64,000 nt of DNA from contig CM077643.1 of NCBI GenBank assembly GCA_039707465.1, positions 239,604,230-239,668,229 on the forward strand. Direction: 5' to 3'. Below the pieces are notes generated by a model that made no database searches, had not been told where the DNA came from, and saw nothing but the letters and a program-made list of their open reading frames with translations. The position numbers were made by a program, and so were the translations under genes. Source of the DNA: Rhabdophis nuchalis. Taxonomy: Eukaryota > Chordata > Lepidosauria > Squamata > Natricidae. Below are positions 11,509 to 21,534 of the stretch, piece after piece. Every line of letters starts with the position of its first letter. Position 1 is the stretch's first letter.

Positions 11509-13600
11509 GTCTAGCAGTATATGTGATGCTCAGAATTTTTACCTTTTTAAGAGAGATTGTGCTGAATGCAAACTAATAATTTAATGTTATATGATATTAA
11601 AAGTGCAATTAAAGTTAGCATCACCTATATTAAAATCTGTGAAAGGAAGAACGAGAATATCCAATTTTGGAAAATCAATGGGTTCAGTCACCAAAATGTA
11701 TGAAATATACTTATTTAAGAATGAACCTAATTCATCAGAAATACTTTTCTGGATCTAATGGACCCGTCAATGTTTTAAAAGGAGCTGACAACTTTATCTG
11801 TTGGTGATGTAAAAAACTGGAAAGGTTTTTAAACTTACAAGATTTAATCTTACTCAGTCACAGCCATAAATTCTGTTAACCTTGACCTCAAGCATTGGAG
11901 AGATTTTTTGTTGCTTATTCCTGGGAGTGAGTTCTTTGATAACAAATATGTTTTGTGCTAACTTATTCTGAAGATAAATTACAGCAGCTTCCTGGAAAAA
12001 GTTAAATAGAAGTCTAGCTTGAGTTACAAAAGCAGTCTTGGCTCAAATGTTCATTGCCAGAAAGTAAATTGCAAAATCTCAGCAGACCAACTAAAAAAAT
12101 ATCTGCTTTGAGGATTCTGTATTGAAAAACAGAAATTCAATATCAAAGGATGTTCTTCCATCAGGTCAACTTAATGAATAACCATCACTTTTTAACCATC
12201 AGATGAAGCAAGGGAAGAACCCCCCCGATTTTATAAAGAGCAAACGTTTCCAGGGATATTAATTCTCCGCCTCTTTTCCTTTCCAAGGTTGTTGACATTT
12301 AACTGAAGCCTTTTTTCGCCCACTCAGAGATGGAGGACTAATGTTGTTGTTTTTAAAATAAGGATCCTACATAAAACAGCAATTAAAAGTTTCAGTAGAT
12401 CTCAGCCATCACCAATGAATAGATAAAAGTATTACAAGAAAACAAAGAAAATATGAATAACTTTGCTTAGTAGGATCATTCATGATTAACAGTAGCGAGT
12501 ATAATTAAGAGACTCAATCGTAGTCCCAATCCAAGTCTCACCTTGCTTATGAATTCTTCACAAAGCCCCCTCTCTCTCCCTAATGTGCAATAAAGTGAAA
12601 CTAATTAATACCACCCTTATAGGATTATTTTAATGATTAGACAATGCAGTAATATCTATCAAGGGCTTGAAATATTGACTAACTATAAAACAGTACAGCT
12701 TGGAGTGTTTATGACTGGGGGAATCTTAAGCTCAATAGACATAAAAGTTACGAGAGACCGTTCCCCGTCTGTCACAGCAGGAACATGCCTTGGCAGCCTC
12801 TTCATTCTACTGTGCCCTCATGACATCGCTGACATCCAGTCCCTTTGATTAAAAACAAGTTTCAGTTATGTTTAAAACTTTTAAAACAGTAAACAGAAAA
12901 TAGTGGCAGCTTAACGGCAAGGATAATCTGCTCTGCTTTTCAGTCCAGGTTGTTAACAGCACAGTCAGGTGGCCCAGAGATGGTGGCATAAACCTGTCTC
13001 TGGCTAGTCACTTTGGGTTGATGCTGGGAAGTTCCCCATTCTGGGAGTCCAGGCCTTTCTCCTCTTTTCTTCTTTTGGGTGTAGGGCAGAGTAAGACACA
13101 GCTACTAACTGCATGATACCTGCAACTCTCCAGGGCCCCGAACTGCTGAATGGCAGGGTAAGGGAACTTTATAGTCAAGGGGGTTATCAACTGTCTGGCA
13201 ACTTACTTGGGGCACAGGACAGCTGTGGCAGAGTGACACACAGTAGAGAACCGTTGTCTATGGATTAGCTGCTTCATTCCAAGGGATAGCTAAATCTGTA
13301 AGTCTACCCATCGGTCAAAACTGTCACTCAACATTGTGATAGTGGATGGCTTCCTGCTAGCAGACAACATTAAGAAAGAGGCGAGGGCAGCCAAGCCAGA
13401 GGTATAACCACTGGTTTTGTTTATTATGTTCTGCAGACCCTAAATCCTGATACCACCATTTGACTGGAACTCAGAACAGAAGCACCAGAATCAGGAAAGG
13501 AATCAGAAATATAGTTTTCTGTCAGCTCAAGAATTGGCTCAAGAGGGGAATTTAACCAAGCCATGCAGAAAGACTCTAAAACTGTATCAGTATCAAGGAA
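11509..13600. other. no gene recognised; apparently unique DNA
   Basis: No transposon ends or coding domains were found in these 2.1 kb. The part at about 12480-12850 has balanced composition with no simple repeats and could be a conserved non-coding element, but only an alignment to other reptiles could show that. Confidence 0.35.
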
Positions 13601-13820
13601 CTGTGGTGGTGCAGTGGCTAGAATGCAGTATTGCAGGCTAATTCAGCTCATTGCCAGCAGTTCGATTCTCGCTAGCTCAAGGTTGACTCAGCCATCTATC
13701 TTTCCGAGGTCAGTAAAATGAGGACCCAGATTGTGGGAGGCAATATGCTGCCTTTGTAAATCACTGAGAGAGGGCTGTAAAGCACTGTGAAGCGGTATAT
13801 AAGTCTAAGTGCTATTGCTC
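13601..13820 (+). mobile_element. Sauria-type tRNA-derived SINE, copy 1
   Basis: The element shows a tRNA-like head with an A-box region (tggtgcagtggctagaatgc) and a B-box region (gttcgattctc). The characteristic Sauria SINE body follows, through aaaatgaggacccagattgt and gggctgtaaagcactgtgaa, ending aagtctaagtgctattgct. The 3' portion resembles the BovB LINE tail, consistent with BovB-driven mobilisation. Other copies are at 56757-56985 (minus) and 63970-64000 (start only). Confidence 0.9.
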
Positions 13821-14737
13821 TCTCTCACACTAAGCTGTTCTGCTGAATTATTGTGGGTGCAAAATAGGGAAAAGAATTTGACATTTTCAATTCCTTGGAG
13901 GAAAAAAAGACACCGAAGCAACACAAATGTGCAAGGAAACAAATCAACAGTATATGCAGTTTTCAACTTTTCTAGCTTCTGAGCTTTCAGCTGCATATTT
14001 AGAGGTACAGAATGACAATGCACTTTTAGCATTCAAGCACTGAACAATCTCTTGACTTCTTGGTTTTTCAAACCTATTGATTGGCTGGATACAACCAAAG
14101 TCACACTGCTAAAGATTCCAGTCTTATTTAATGTTGCAAATGCTCTCTGGAGGCTGAGTCATCATCAGAATTAATCACAGGTTTTCATTTATATATTGTC
14201 CTGTTCCATGTGTAGTCTGTCCTAATCTAGAATGATTCCAATCAGTTTGCCACAAAAGAATAGCCAAAGACCGTTAGCAGATGGAAACAGAGGTCAACAA
14301 GTCTCTGGGGAGGTAAGGGGTTATTGTTTTTACTCTTTGTAAATTTTATTTTTATTTTTTTTGTAAGCTGTCAAGAGTCACTGAAAGCTAGTAGGCAGCC
14401 ATATAAATTATATAAACAAACTAGCTAACTAACCTGGTGATCACACGAGGAGAATCACAGAATATCAAAAAGAAAAATGGACGAAAAATCCATAGATAGC
14501 AAGTAGATGAGAGACACTCTAAAACCCCAGGGTCTTAAACAAGAATTCACATGAGATGGGCTTCAGCAACGACACCTCCCCCCCCCCCCCGCACTATCAA
14601 AGGACTACATCATTTGGAAGAATTACAAGCTGAACTGTGCTATGCAAAATGACAAACACTGCCAAATGAGAGTACCAAACCCATCAGTCAGGGAAGCAGT
14701 GCAGATGTATCGGGCCCTATAAAACAGACGTGGCCTT
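13821..14737. other. no gene recognised; old repeat tail
   Basis: This is mostly featureless DNA. A decayed reptile repeat tail (tttgtaagctgtcaagagtc, then atataaattatataaac) lies near 14330-14425, and a C-rich homopolymer lies at about 14577-14590. Confidence 0.4.
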
Positions 14738-15282
14738 ACCAATACCACTTTATAATGCCTTGGTAAGGCCACACTTGGAATACCGCATTCAGTTTTGGTC
14801 GCCATGATGTAGAGTCTCATGTGGAGACTCTAGAAAGAATGCAGAGAAGAGCAACAAAGATGATTAGGGAACTGGAGACTAAAACATATGAAGAACGGTT
14901 GCAGGAACTGGCTATGTCTAGTTTAATGAAAAGAAGGACCAAGGGAGACATGATAGCATTGTTCCAATATCTCAGGGGTTGCCACAAAGAAGAGGGAGTC
15001 AAACTATTCTCCAAAGCACCTGAGGGCAGAACAAGAAGCAATGGGTGGAAACTAATCAAGGAGAGAAGCAACTTAGAACTGAGGAGAAATTTCCTGACAG
15101 TTAGAACAATTAATCAGTGGAACAGCTTGTCTCCAGAAGTTGTGAATGCCCCAACACTGCAAGTCTTCAAGAAGATGTTGGATAGCCATTTGTCTGAAAT
15201 GGTATAGGGTTTCCTGCCTAGGCAGGGAGTTGGACTAGATGACCTCCAAGGTCCCTTCCAACTCTGCTATTGTATTATTGTA
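14738..15282 (+). pseudogene. CR1-clade LINE, 3' end fragment
   Basis: The copy matches the distal part of the CR1 at the window start. It begins at aataccactttataatgcc and is disrupted near 14810 by a stop and a small duplication. It then reads 14821-15207 as an open stretch with RMQRRATKMIRELETKTYEE, FQYLRGCHKEEGVKLFSKAP and LRRNFLTVRTINQWNSL. The 3' UTR follows, with gcaggg agttggactagatg and the ctattgtattattgta tail. It is severely 5'-truncated. Confidence 0.85.
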
Positions 15283-15504
15283 GATGGCTAGGAATTCTGT
15301 ATGTACACATATAATCTGTGGTTGATGCAAGTTGTTGGTCATAGATACGCTCTGTAGTCCAAGTAACTATTTTTAAAAAATGATTTTATGCAAAACGAGA
15401 CCCAGTTTGTTGTAGTGGTGAAACCATCAGGATAGAAATTGGGGGAGCTCTGGTCCCGCCTTAGCCACAAAGATGATTTTAGAAGGCTACAGAATTTAAT
15501 ATGA

Positions 15505-15720
15505 GAGAACTCGTTTGGTGTAGTGGTTAACTTGCTGGCCTAGAAACCAGGAGACTGTGAGTTCTAGTCCTACCTTAGGCACAAAGCCAGCTGGGTGATC
15601 TTGGACCAGCCACTTTCTCTCAGCCCTAGAAAACGGGCAATGGGTTGGGGGGCGGGGGGACTTGTCAAGAAAATGGCAAGGTTTTTGTTTATGTCTTTAC
15701 AAGAACTGGACATGATTGAA
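15505..15720 (+). mobile_element. tRNA-derived SINE (non-Sauria)
   Basis: A tRNA-like promoter is visible: the A-box region tttggtgtagtggttaac and the B-box gagttctagtcc about 45 bp later. The phrase caaagccagctgggtgatct and a T-rich stretch follow. A second, more decayed head of the same kind lies just upstream at about 15405-15485. The family resembles the element at 55648-55880. Boundaries are approximate. Confidence 0.6.
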
Positions 15721-16411
15721 TAGAGGGAAAATGCAAAAGACAGAGGAAAAGAATTTTTTTTAATGAGAATACTCTTCCAGAATACTACCTTGCTATCTTG
15801 CACCAAGCTTCCTATAAAATGATTGCTAGGCAATAACAAACCACTTGCCACTAGCGTTCATTTCATTCATGATAGCCTCCATCTAGACTTCTCAGTCTGT
15901 TCTGGGATGTGAGCTATTCAGAAAGCCTGATTATTTTAGCAATTTGGAGGTCAAAACATGTACTTTCAAAATCTATATAAATAAAAATGTAAAATAGTTT
16001 GTACGAATCCACTAATCTCAAAAACTACTGAATCGATCTGCCTCAAATTTTGACACAATGTAGCCAAGGACTTCCGATAATAGAATAGCTACTCATTTTG
16101 TGCCTAGCACACGTGTTGTGTGCAAGCTAAACACAAATAAAATGTACTCACTGAAAATGTGAGAATTCCCTGTAGCCATGCCCATCAGGCTGCTTTTCAA
16201 CTGTCAGTGTTGGAAGAGGCCTCATATGGCGACCTCTTGGGGCCAAAAAGGCACTGGGGTAGCAAACTCACAGGTGGCCCATAGAGAGGGGGGGGGGAGA
16301 AATACTGCAGAAGACTGTTCTCTGAGGTAAAAACACGGAGGCAGGCAGCTGCTTTAAACTGTTGAATATGAACTGAACCAAACTGTAACAAAGAACCATC
16401 CATCTGACAGC

Positions 16412-16794
16412 AAATACAGTTTAATAAAAGAGGGAGTAGGGGAGACATGATAGCAGCTTTCCAATATCTCAGGGGTTGCCCCAAAGAAGAGGGAGTCAAG
16501 CTATTCTCCAAAGCACCTGAGGGCAGAACAAGAAGCAATGGGTGGAAACTAATCAAGGAGAGAAGCAACTTAGAACTGAGGGGAAATTTCCTGCCAGTGA
16601 GAACTATTAACCAGTGGAACAGCTTGCCACCAGAAGTTATGGATGGCTCAACACTGGATGTGTTTTTAAGAAGAGACTGGAAAACCATTTCTCTGACACA
16701 GTATAGGGTCTCCTGCTTGAGCAGCGGGGTTGGACTAGATGACCTCCAAGGTCCCTTCCAACTCTGCTATTGTATTATTGTATTACAGTAGATA
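16412..16794 (+). pseudogene. CR1 LINE 3' fragment, first of a tandem pair
   Basis: It opens with aaatacagtttaataaaaga and then reads CR1 C-terminal sequence: MIAAFQYLRGCPKEEGVKLF, RTRSNGWKLIKERSNLEL and RTINQWNSLPPEV, followed by a 3' UTR and the ctattgtattattgtatt tail. The same 20-bp head also opens the next fragment at 16826, so the two are a tandem duplication and not independent insertions. The C-terminal end differs from the other copies (DGSTLDVFLRRDWKTI). Confidence 0.8.
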
Positions 16795-16825
16795 GGTAGA
16801 TAGGGGAATAGAGAGACAGGGAGAA

Positions 16826-17482
16826 ATACAGTTTAATAAAAGAGGGACTAGGGGAGACAGGATAGCAGTCTTCCAATATCTCAGAGGTTGCCACAAAGAA
16901 GACGGAGTCAAGCTATTCTCCAAAGCACCTGAGGGTAGAACAAGAAGCAATGGGTGGAAACTAATCAAGGAGAGAAGCAACTTAGAACTGAGGAGAAATT
17001 TCCTGACAGTTAGAACAATTAATCAATGGAACAGCTTGCGTCCAGAAGTTGTGAATGCCCCAACACTGGAAGTCTTCAAGAAGATGTTGGATAGCTATTA
17101 GTCTGAAATGGTATAGGGCAGTGATGGCTAACCTTTTTTGGCTCACGTGCCAAAAGCAGGGGGAGTGCAGGGGCGATGTGCACAGGTGTGTCACATCCAT
17201 AATGCTATGTGCATGACCCCCTGCATTTGGCATGCTTTTAACGTCATCCCCAGGCTCCAGAGGGTTTATAGGAGCCTGGGGAGGGTGAAAACAGCCTTCC
17301 CCCACCTCCAGAGGGCAAAAAATGGCCTCAAAAGAAGGCCTAAATCAGCTGGCCAGGGCACACATACAAACTGAAGCTGACAGGGCAATGCCTCGCATGA
17401 CCTAAGAAATGTGCCATAGGTTCGCCATCATGGGTATAGGGCTTCCTGCCTAGCAGGGAGTTGGACTAGATGACCCCCAAGG
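16826..17482 (+). pseudogene. CR1 LINE 3' fragment, second of a tandem pair, split by hAT
   Basis: It has the same head and coding region as the fragment at 16412 (FQYLRGCHKEDGVKLF in frame, NQWNSLRPEVVNAP). It is interrupted at 17118/17434 by a hAT MITE within the 3' UTR phrase ggtatagggcttcctgcc. After the MITE the 3' UTR continues to about 17482, where tetranucleotide repeats replace the usual tail. Confidence 0.8.
17119..17433. mobile_element. hAT-type MITE (CAGTGATGGC family), copy 1
   Basis: A 315-bp element with termini cagtgatggctaacc and ggttcgccatcatgg is flanked by a perfect 8-bp duplication, gtataggg (17111-17118, 17434-17441). The target is the CR1 3' UTR. Longer relatives lie at 26360-26895 and 52994-53553. 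It is non-coding. Confidence 0.88.
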
Positions 17483-17601
17483 GATAGATAGAGAGGGAGA
17501 AATAAGGTAGGTAGGTAGGTAGGTGGGTGGGTGGGTGGGTGGGTGGGTGGGTGGGTGGGTGGGTGGATGGATGGATGGATGGATGGATGGATGGATGGAT
17601 G

Positions 17602-17675
<74 letters not shown>

Positions 17676-18870
17676 AAGAAAGACGGTAGGTAGGTAGGTA
17701 GATAGGTAGGTAGGTAGGTAGGTAGGTAGGTAGGTAGAGGGAGAAAGGAAGAAATATAGTAGGTAGGTAGGTAGGTAGGTAGGTAGGTACGTAGGTAGGG
17801 GGATGGATAGATAGATAGGGAGAAATACAGTAGATAGGTATGTAGAGGGATAGACAGAGAGGGAGAAATACAGTAGGTAGGCAGGTAAGTGGATAGGGGG
17901 ATAGATAGAGAGGGTGAAATACAGTAGGTAGGTAGGTAGATAGAGGGAGAAAGCAAGAAATACAATAGGTAGGTAAGTAGAGGGATAGACAGAGAGGGAG
18001 AAATACCGTAGGTAGGTAGGTGTATAGATAGATAGTGAGAAATACGGTAGGTAGGTAGGTAGAGGGATAGAGAGGGGGAAATACAGTAGGTAGGTAGGTA
18101 GATAGAGGGAGAAAGAAAGAAATACAGTAGGTAGGTAGGTAGAGGGATAGACAGAGGGAGAAATACAGTAGGTAGGCAGGTAGGTAGATAGGGGGATAGA
18201 TAGAGATGGAGAAATACAGTAGGTAGGTAGGTAGGTAGGTAGGTCGGTCGGTAGGTAGAGGGAGAAAGCAAGAAATACAATAGGTAGGTAAGTAGAGGGA
18301 TAGACAGAGAGGGAGAAATACCATAGGTAGGTAGGTAGGTAGGTAGGTGTATAGATAGATAGCGAGAAATACAGTAGGTAGGTAGGTAGGTAGAGGAATA
18401 GAGAAAGAGGGAGAAATACAGTAGGTAGGTAGGTAGAGGGATAGACAGAGGGAGAAATACTGTAGGTAGGCAGGTAGGTAGATAGGGGGATAGATAGAGA
18501 GGGAGAAATACAGTAGGTAGGTAGGTAGGTAGGTAGGTAGGTAGGTAGGTAGAGAAAGCAAGAAATACAATAGGTAGGTAAGTAGAGGGATAGACAGAGA
18601 GGGAGAAATACCATAGGTAGGTAGGTAGGTGTATAGATAGATAGCGAGAAATACAGTAGGTAGGTAGGTAGGTAGGTAGGTAGGTAGAGGAATAGAGAAA
18701 GAGGGAGAAATACAGTAGGTAGGTAGGTAGAGAGATAGAGAGGGGGAAATACAGTAGGTAGGTAGGTAGGTAGGTAGGTAGGTAGGTAGAGGGAGAAAGA
18801 AAGAAATACAGTAGGTAGGTAGGTAGAGGGATAGATAGAGAGGGAGAAATACAGTAGGTAGGTAGGTAGG
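17480..18870 (+). repeat. compound tetranucleotide array with higher-order unit
   Basis: Successive pure blocks are GTAG (about 17506-17524), GTGG (17523-17565), GGAT (17563-17603) and GATA (17602-17676). From about 17690 there is a higher-order repeat in which GTAG runs alternate with the phrase gggagaaatacagtagg and agagggatagacagaga. The same phrase (gacagggagaaatacag) precedes the second CR1 fragment at 16826, which ties the array to the CR1 tail. Very long reading frames on the minus strand are by-products of the repeat. Confidence 0.95.
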
Positions 18871-19017
18871 TTGGGGCTTATATGGTGGTTGTGTGTATAT
18901 GTGCAGGTGTAGATCTACACACAGATTGGTTGGCCATTTAACCAGACTGGGCCACAGCAACGCGTGGACGGGTATAGCTAGTGAAAAATAAAAAAGGAAA
19001 CTAAACAAGGATATATA

Positions 19018-19146
<129 letters not shown>

Positions 19147-19299
19147 ATAGCCACCTGTCTTGCCAAAAGCAACCTTGCTTATACAACAAATCTAAAACGA
19201 TGAATAAATGCATATCTTTTATCATAATTATAAAACCGTTAAAAGCTTATAAAAACACAAGGAAAGAACAGACAAAAAGATATTAATAATAATGGAACC

Positions 19300-19535
19300 A
19301 CCTCACAAGTTCACCTGTTCCCCGGGGTCCCCAGGCTTGCTGGCATAGCCTGGCCTTAAAAGACTTTCAGGAATTCAGAATTCAGAAGTGATTGCAGACA
19401 ACTTCATCTCAAGGAGGGAGATTTCACAGTGCAGGCACCACTGCAGAAAAGGCCTGCTAGCTACATGCCACCAAATGTTCCTAGCTGTTGGAACCTGTAA
19501 CATGCCCTCTCTTGCTGGATCTGGTAGAATGGGAA
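19300..19535 (-). pseudogene. decayed L2-type LINE fragment
   Basis: The minus strand resembles the C-terminal part of the L2 RT. The complement of ggcaccactgcagaaaaggcc corresponds to the GRAFSVAGPALWN region of the L2 copy at 45319-46353, and neighbouring phrases match in order. No open frame survives, so this rests on nucleotide pattern only. Confidence 0.45.
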
Positions 19536-19574
19536 AATAAAATAAAGAAGAGGTAGTTCTTCAAGAATAGGTAG

Positions 19575-19802
19575 TGTTACATACTGACCGACAGTATGGT
19601 AGTTTCCACCAAGGTCCTCTGATTCCACCAAGGTTCCTCTGATCCTTAGCCAATCACTCAAAGGTGATTGGCTAAGACGTCTGAGGGGCTCCCTATAAAA
19701 GGGCTGCTGCCAGACAGAGACTTTGCTGGATTGTACATAGTTGTCACTAATAAAGAGCTGTTGCTACTGCAAGCCTGAGTCTGCCATTCACCCGATCTAA
19801 CA
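19575..19802 (+). mobile_element. solo LTR, 228 bp
   Basis: The termini TGTTA...TAACA are short inverted repeats, and the 5-bp duplication ggtag lies on both sides (19570-19574, 19803-19807). Inside are an inverted pair of CCAAT boxes (cttagccaatcac, 19645-19657, and its exact complement, 19664-19676), a TATA box (cctataaaagg, about 19692-19702) and a poly(A) signal (aataaa, about 19749). This is the order expected of an LTR promoter and terminator. No internal region or second LTR is present, so it is a recombination remnant. The family (ERV or gypsy) cannot be told from the LTR alone. Confidence 0.7.
19645..19702 (+). promoter_or_regulatory. LTR promoter: inverted CCAAT pair and TATA box
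   Basis: Two perfect 13-bp inverted arms separated by 6 bp each contain a CCAAT/ATTGG core. About 16 bp downstream lies tataaaa. CCAAT boxes are the established NF-Y site. The downstream poly(A) signal lies about 50 bp further on. Whether the promoter still works is unknown. Confidence 0.55.
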
Positions 19803-20321
19803 GGTAGTCCTCAACTTATGACCACAATTGAGCCCAAAATTTCTGTTGTTAAATGAAAATTTCTATTGTTAAAGATTTGTTTAAGTGAGTTCTGCCCCAT
19901 TTTAAGACCTTTCCTGCCACAGTTGTTGAGTGAATCACTGCAGTTGCTAAGTTAGTAAAACGGTTGTTAAGTGAATCTGGATTCCCCATTGACTTTGCTT
20001 GTCAGAAGGTTGCAAAAGGTGATCAGATGACTGTGGGACACAGCAACATTCATAAGTATGAACCGGTTGCCAAGCATCTGACTTTTGATCCAATGGTCAT
20101 GGAGATCCTACAAAGGTCGTAAGTGTGAAAAATGGTCATCCGTCACTTTTTTCAGTGCTGTTGTAACTTTGAACAGCCACTAAATGAACTGTTGTAAATC
20201 AAGGCCTGCCTATAAAGGAGGCAGGAGGGAAGAAGCAGGCTTTTTAATTAAAATAACTGAGTTTCAGTAATCTTATACATAGCAAAAGATAGTACAGTAT
20301 GTTTTCAGCATGACTAAAAAT

Positions 20322-20402
20322 TAAATCTTCTCTTTTTTAGAAGAATTTTATTATTTTTCAATTACAAAAATAAACATTTATTTTAATTAAATCTTCTCTT
20401 TC
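20322..20402. repeat. repeated target site with small insert
   Basis: The sequence taaatcttctcttt occurs at 20322-20335, 20388-20401 and 22406-22419. The outer pair of the last two brackets L1 element B. The first two bracket a 52-bp insert that begins with T-rich sequence and may be a very short truncated retroposon, implying two insertions at one site. Confidence 0.6.
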
Positions 20403-20685
20403 TTTTTTTTTTTTTATATTGAAAAAGTTTTATTGGTTTTACATTTTTTAACAGGATAGGGTAATGGTTACAAAGAAATTTTGAGAGCATTCACGTCAGA
20501 GTCGTCGGACCTTCCGAGACCTCAAAATACACATTAAAAAAGTTAACATAGAAAACATTTTCCATACCACTACAAGATGAAAGCAAGTACATTTACCTAA
20601 ATTCTCCCTTTCATGCTGTCAAACATTTACAAAAAGTCCGGATAGAAATATTATACAAAATTGTTCAAGAAAGATCAAGGCAAAG

Positions 20686-21534
20686 TTATTTTTTTGATCT
20701 AAGTCTTTTGGCTATTGTATCTTCTTTCTCTCCTCCCTGGCCCCCCGTGGGCGGGGCCGTGACCCCCTCCGTCCCCCCTGGATCTTCCCCCAGGGCAGAG
20801 GAATGTTTTTTAAGAAAGGCTTCCGCCTCAGCAACTGTTTTAATCCTCACTCTTCCTCCTTCCCAGAACACCAGCATCCCTTCAGGTGTCATCCACTTGA
20901 ACCAAATCCCGTGATCAAACAAGGTTTTAGACAAGAAGGAAAAATTCCTTCTTGAATCTCTAATTTTTCTAGGGATCTGCTTCAAGATAGTGACCGTTTC
21001 TCGTTGATAAGTTAAAGGTTTCTCTCTCTGCGCTTTCAGGATTTCCTCTCTGGTTGACCTTCTAACAAATTTCACATGTATCTCTCTAGGCACTTCATTC
21101 ATCCTGGCATATGCAGAATTAATTCTATAGGCTAGGTCAATGTCCCGCCTGATCTCATCCTTAGGTTTTTGTAAATAGTCTGCTAAAATTGTACTCATAA
21201 GATCAGGTAGGCATTCACCAGATTCCTCAAGAACATTCTGAAATCTCAAAAAATATGTCATTCTTTCCATATCTATCCTAGACACATGCCCATTTATTTC
21301 CCCCACCTCATTAGAAACATTTTTAATCTCTCCCTTAGCCCCCTCCAACCCTCCTTCCAATTCTTCATTCTTCTGTGTATTCTCCAACACTTGCTTCCGG
21401 GTATCCAATAGTTCCTTTTTAAAAGTACTATTTTCAGCCCTCTGGGCCTTTATTTCTGATATCAAAGTTTGCATAGAGGTTTCAAGAGAAGCCATCCTTT
21501 GTTCCAAATTTACAAGTGCTGCTTCTTGTGCCAT
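20686..21534 (-). CDS. L1 ORF1p-like protein, intact, 282 aa
   Basis: This is an open frame for an ORF1p-type RNA-binding protein. Residues about 1-85 form a heptad-rich coiled coil (LEQRMASLETSMQTLISEIK and later ENTQKNEELEGGLEGAKGEI). Residues about 90-190 hold the RRM-like domain (RMTYFLRFQNV, YRINSAYARMNEVPREIHV, RRSTREEILKAQ). The C-terminal domain follows with ILKQIPRKIRDSRRNFSF, WFKWMTPEGMLVFWEGG and a basic tail (KRLRSKK). ORF1p of L1 acts as a nucleic-acid chaperone that packages element RNA in cytoplasmic particles. It is somewhat shorter than mammalian ORF1p (about 340 aa). The ATG at 21534 sits immediately after the conserved 5' UTR end. No ORF2 follows, which is unusual for L1 but matches the HAL1 plan. 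Confidence 0.85.
   Translation of the reverse strand: MAQEAALVNLEQRMASLETSMQTLISEIKAQRAENSTFKKELLDTRKQVLENTQKNEELEGGLEGAKGEIKNVSNEVGEINGHVSRIDMERMTYFLRFQNVLEESGECLPDLMSTILADYLQKPKDEIRRDIDLAYRINSAYARMNEVPREIHVKFVRRSTREEILKAQREKPLTYQRETVTILKQIPRKIRDSRRNFSFLSKTLFDHGIWFKWMTPEGMLVFWEGGRVRIKTVAEAEAFLKKHSSALGEDPGGTEGVTAPPTGGQGGEKEDTIAKRLRSKK

Larger units (their letters stand above)
15972..18981 (+). mobile_element. non-autonomous Helitron with CR1 and microsatellite cargo
   Basis: The 5' end tctatataaataaaaatg begins with TC and is preceded by A. The 3' end is ggtatagCTAG followed by T. A small hairpin (ccac, loop agcaacgc, gtgg) lies about 12 bp before the CTAG. These are the accepted terminal signatures of Helitrons, which insert between A and T without target duplication. 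The 3010 bp between the ends hold two CR1 3' fragments, a hAT element and a large tetranucleotide array; no Rep/helicase is visible. It is inferred, not proven, that both termini belong to one element. Confidence 0.6.
19570..20210 (+). mobile_element. TIR miniature element (ggtagtcc family), copy 2, split by LTR
   Basis: The element begins GGTAG at 19570, is interrupted by a solo LTR (19575-19802), resumes at ggtagtcctcaacttatgac and ends near aaggcctgcc at 20210. TA is present on both outer sides (19568-19569 and 20211-20212), compatible with a Tc1/mariner-type TA target. Interior phrases match the copy at 2393-2768. Confidence 0.7.

Noticed and set aside
13601..13680. tRNA-like A and B boxes
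   Set aside because: They belong to a SINE head: the element continues into the Sauria SINE body, and the sequence does not fold into a complete tRNA with an acceptor stem.
17690..18870. Regularly spaced repeats reminiscent of a CRISPR array
   Set aside because: The spacers are themselves GTAG/GATA repeats and not unique, the unit length varies, and the context is a vertebrate genome. It is a minisatellite.
17428..19008. Very long minus-strand frames (up to 526 codons) rich in Tyr, Leu, Pro and Ser
   Set aside because: They are translations of GTAG/GATA/GGGT tetranucleotide repeats; a 4-bp unit without a stop keeps all frames open. Three overlapping frames are open at once, as expected of a repeat.
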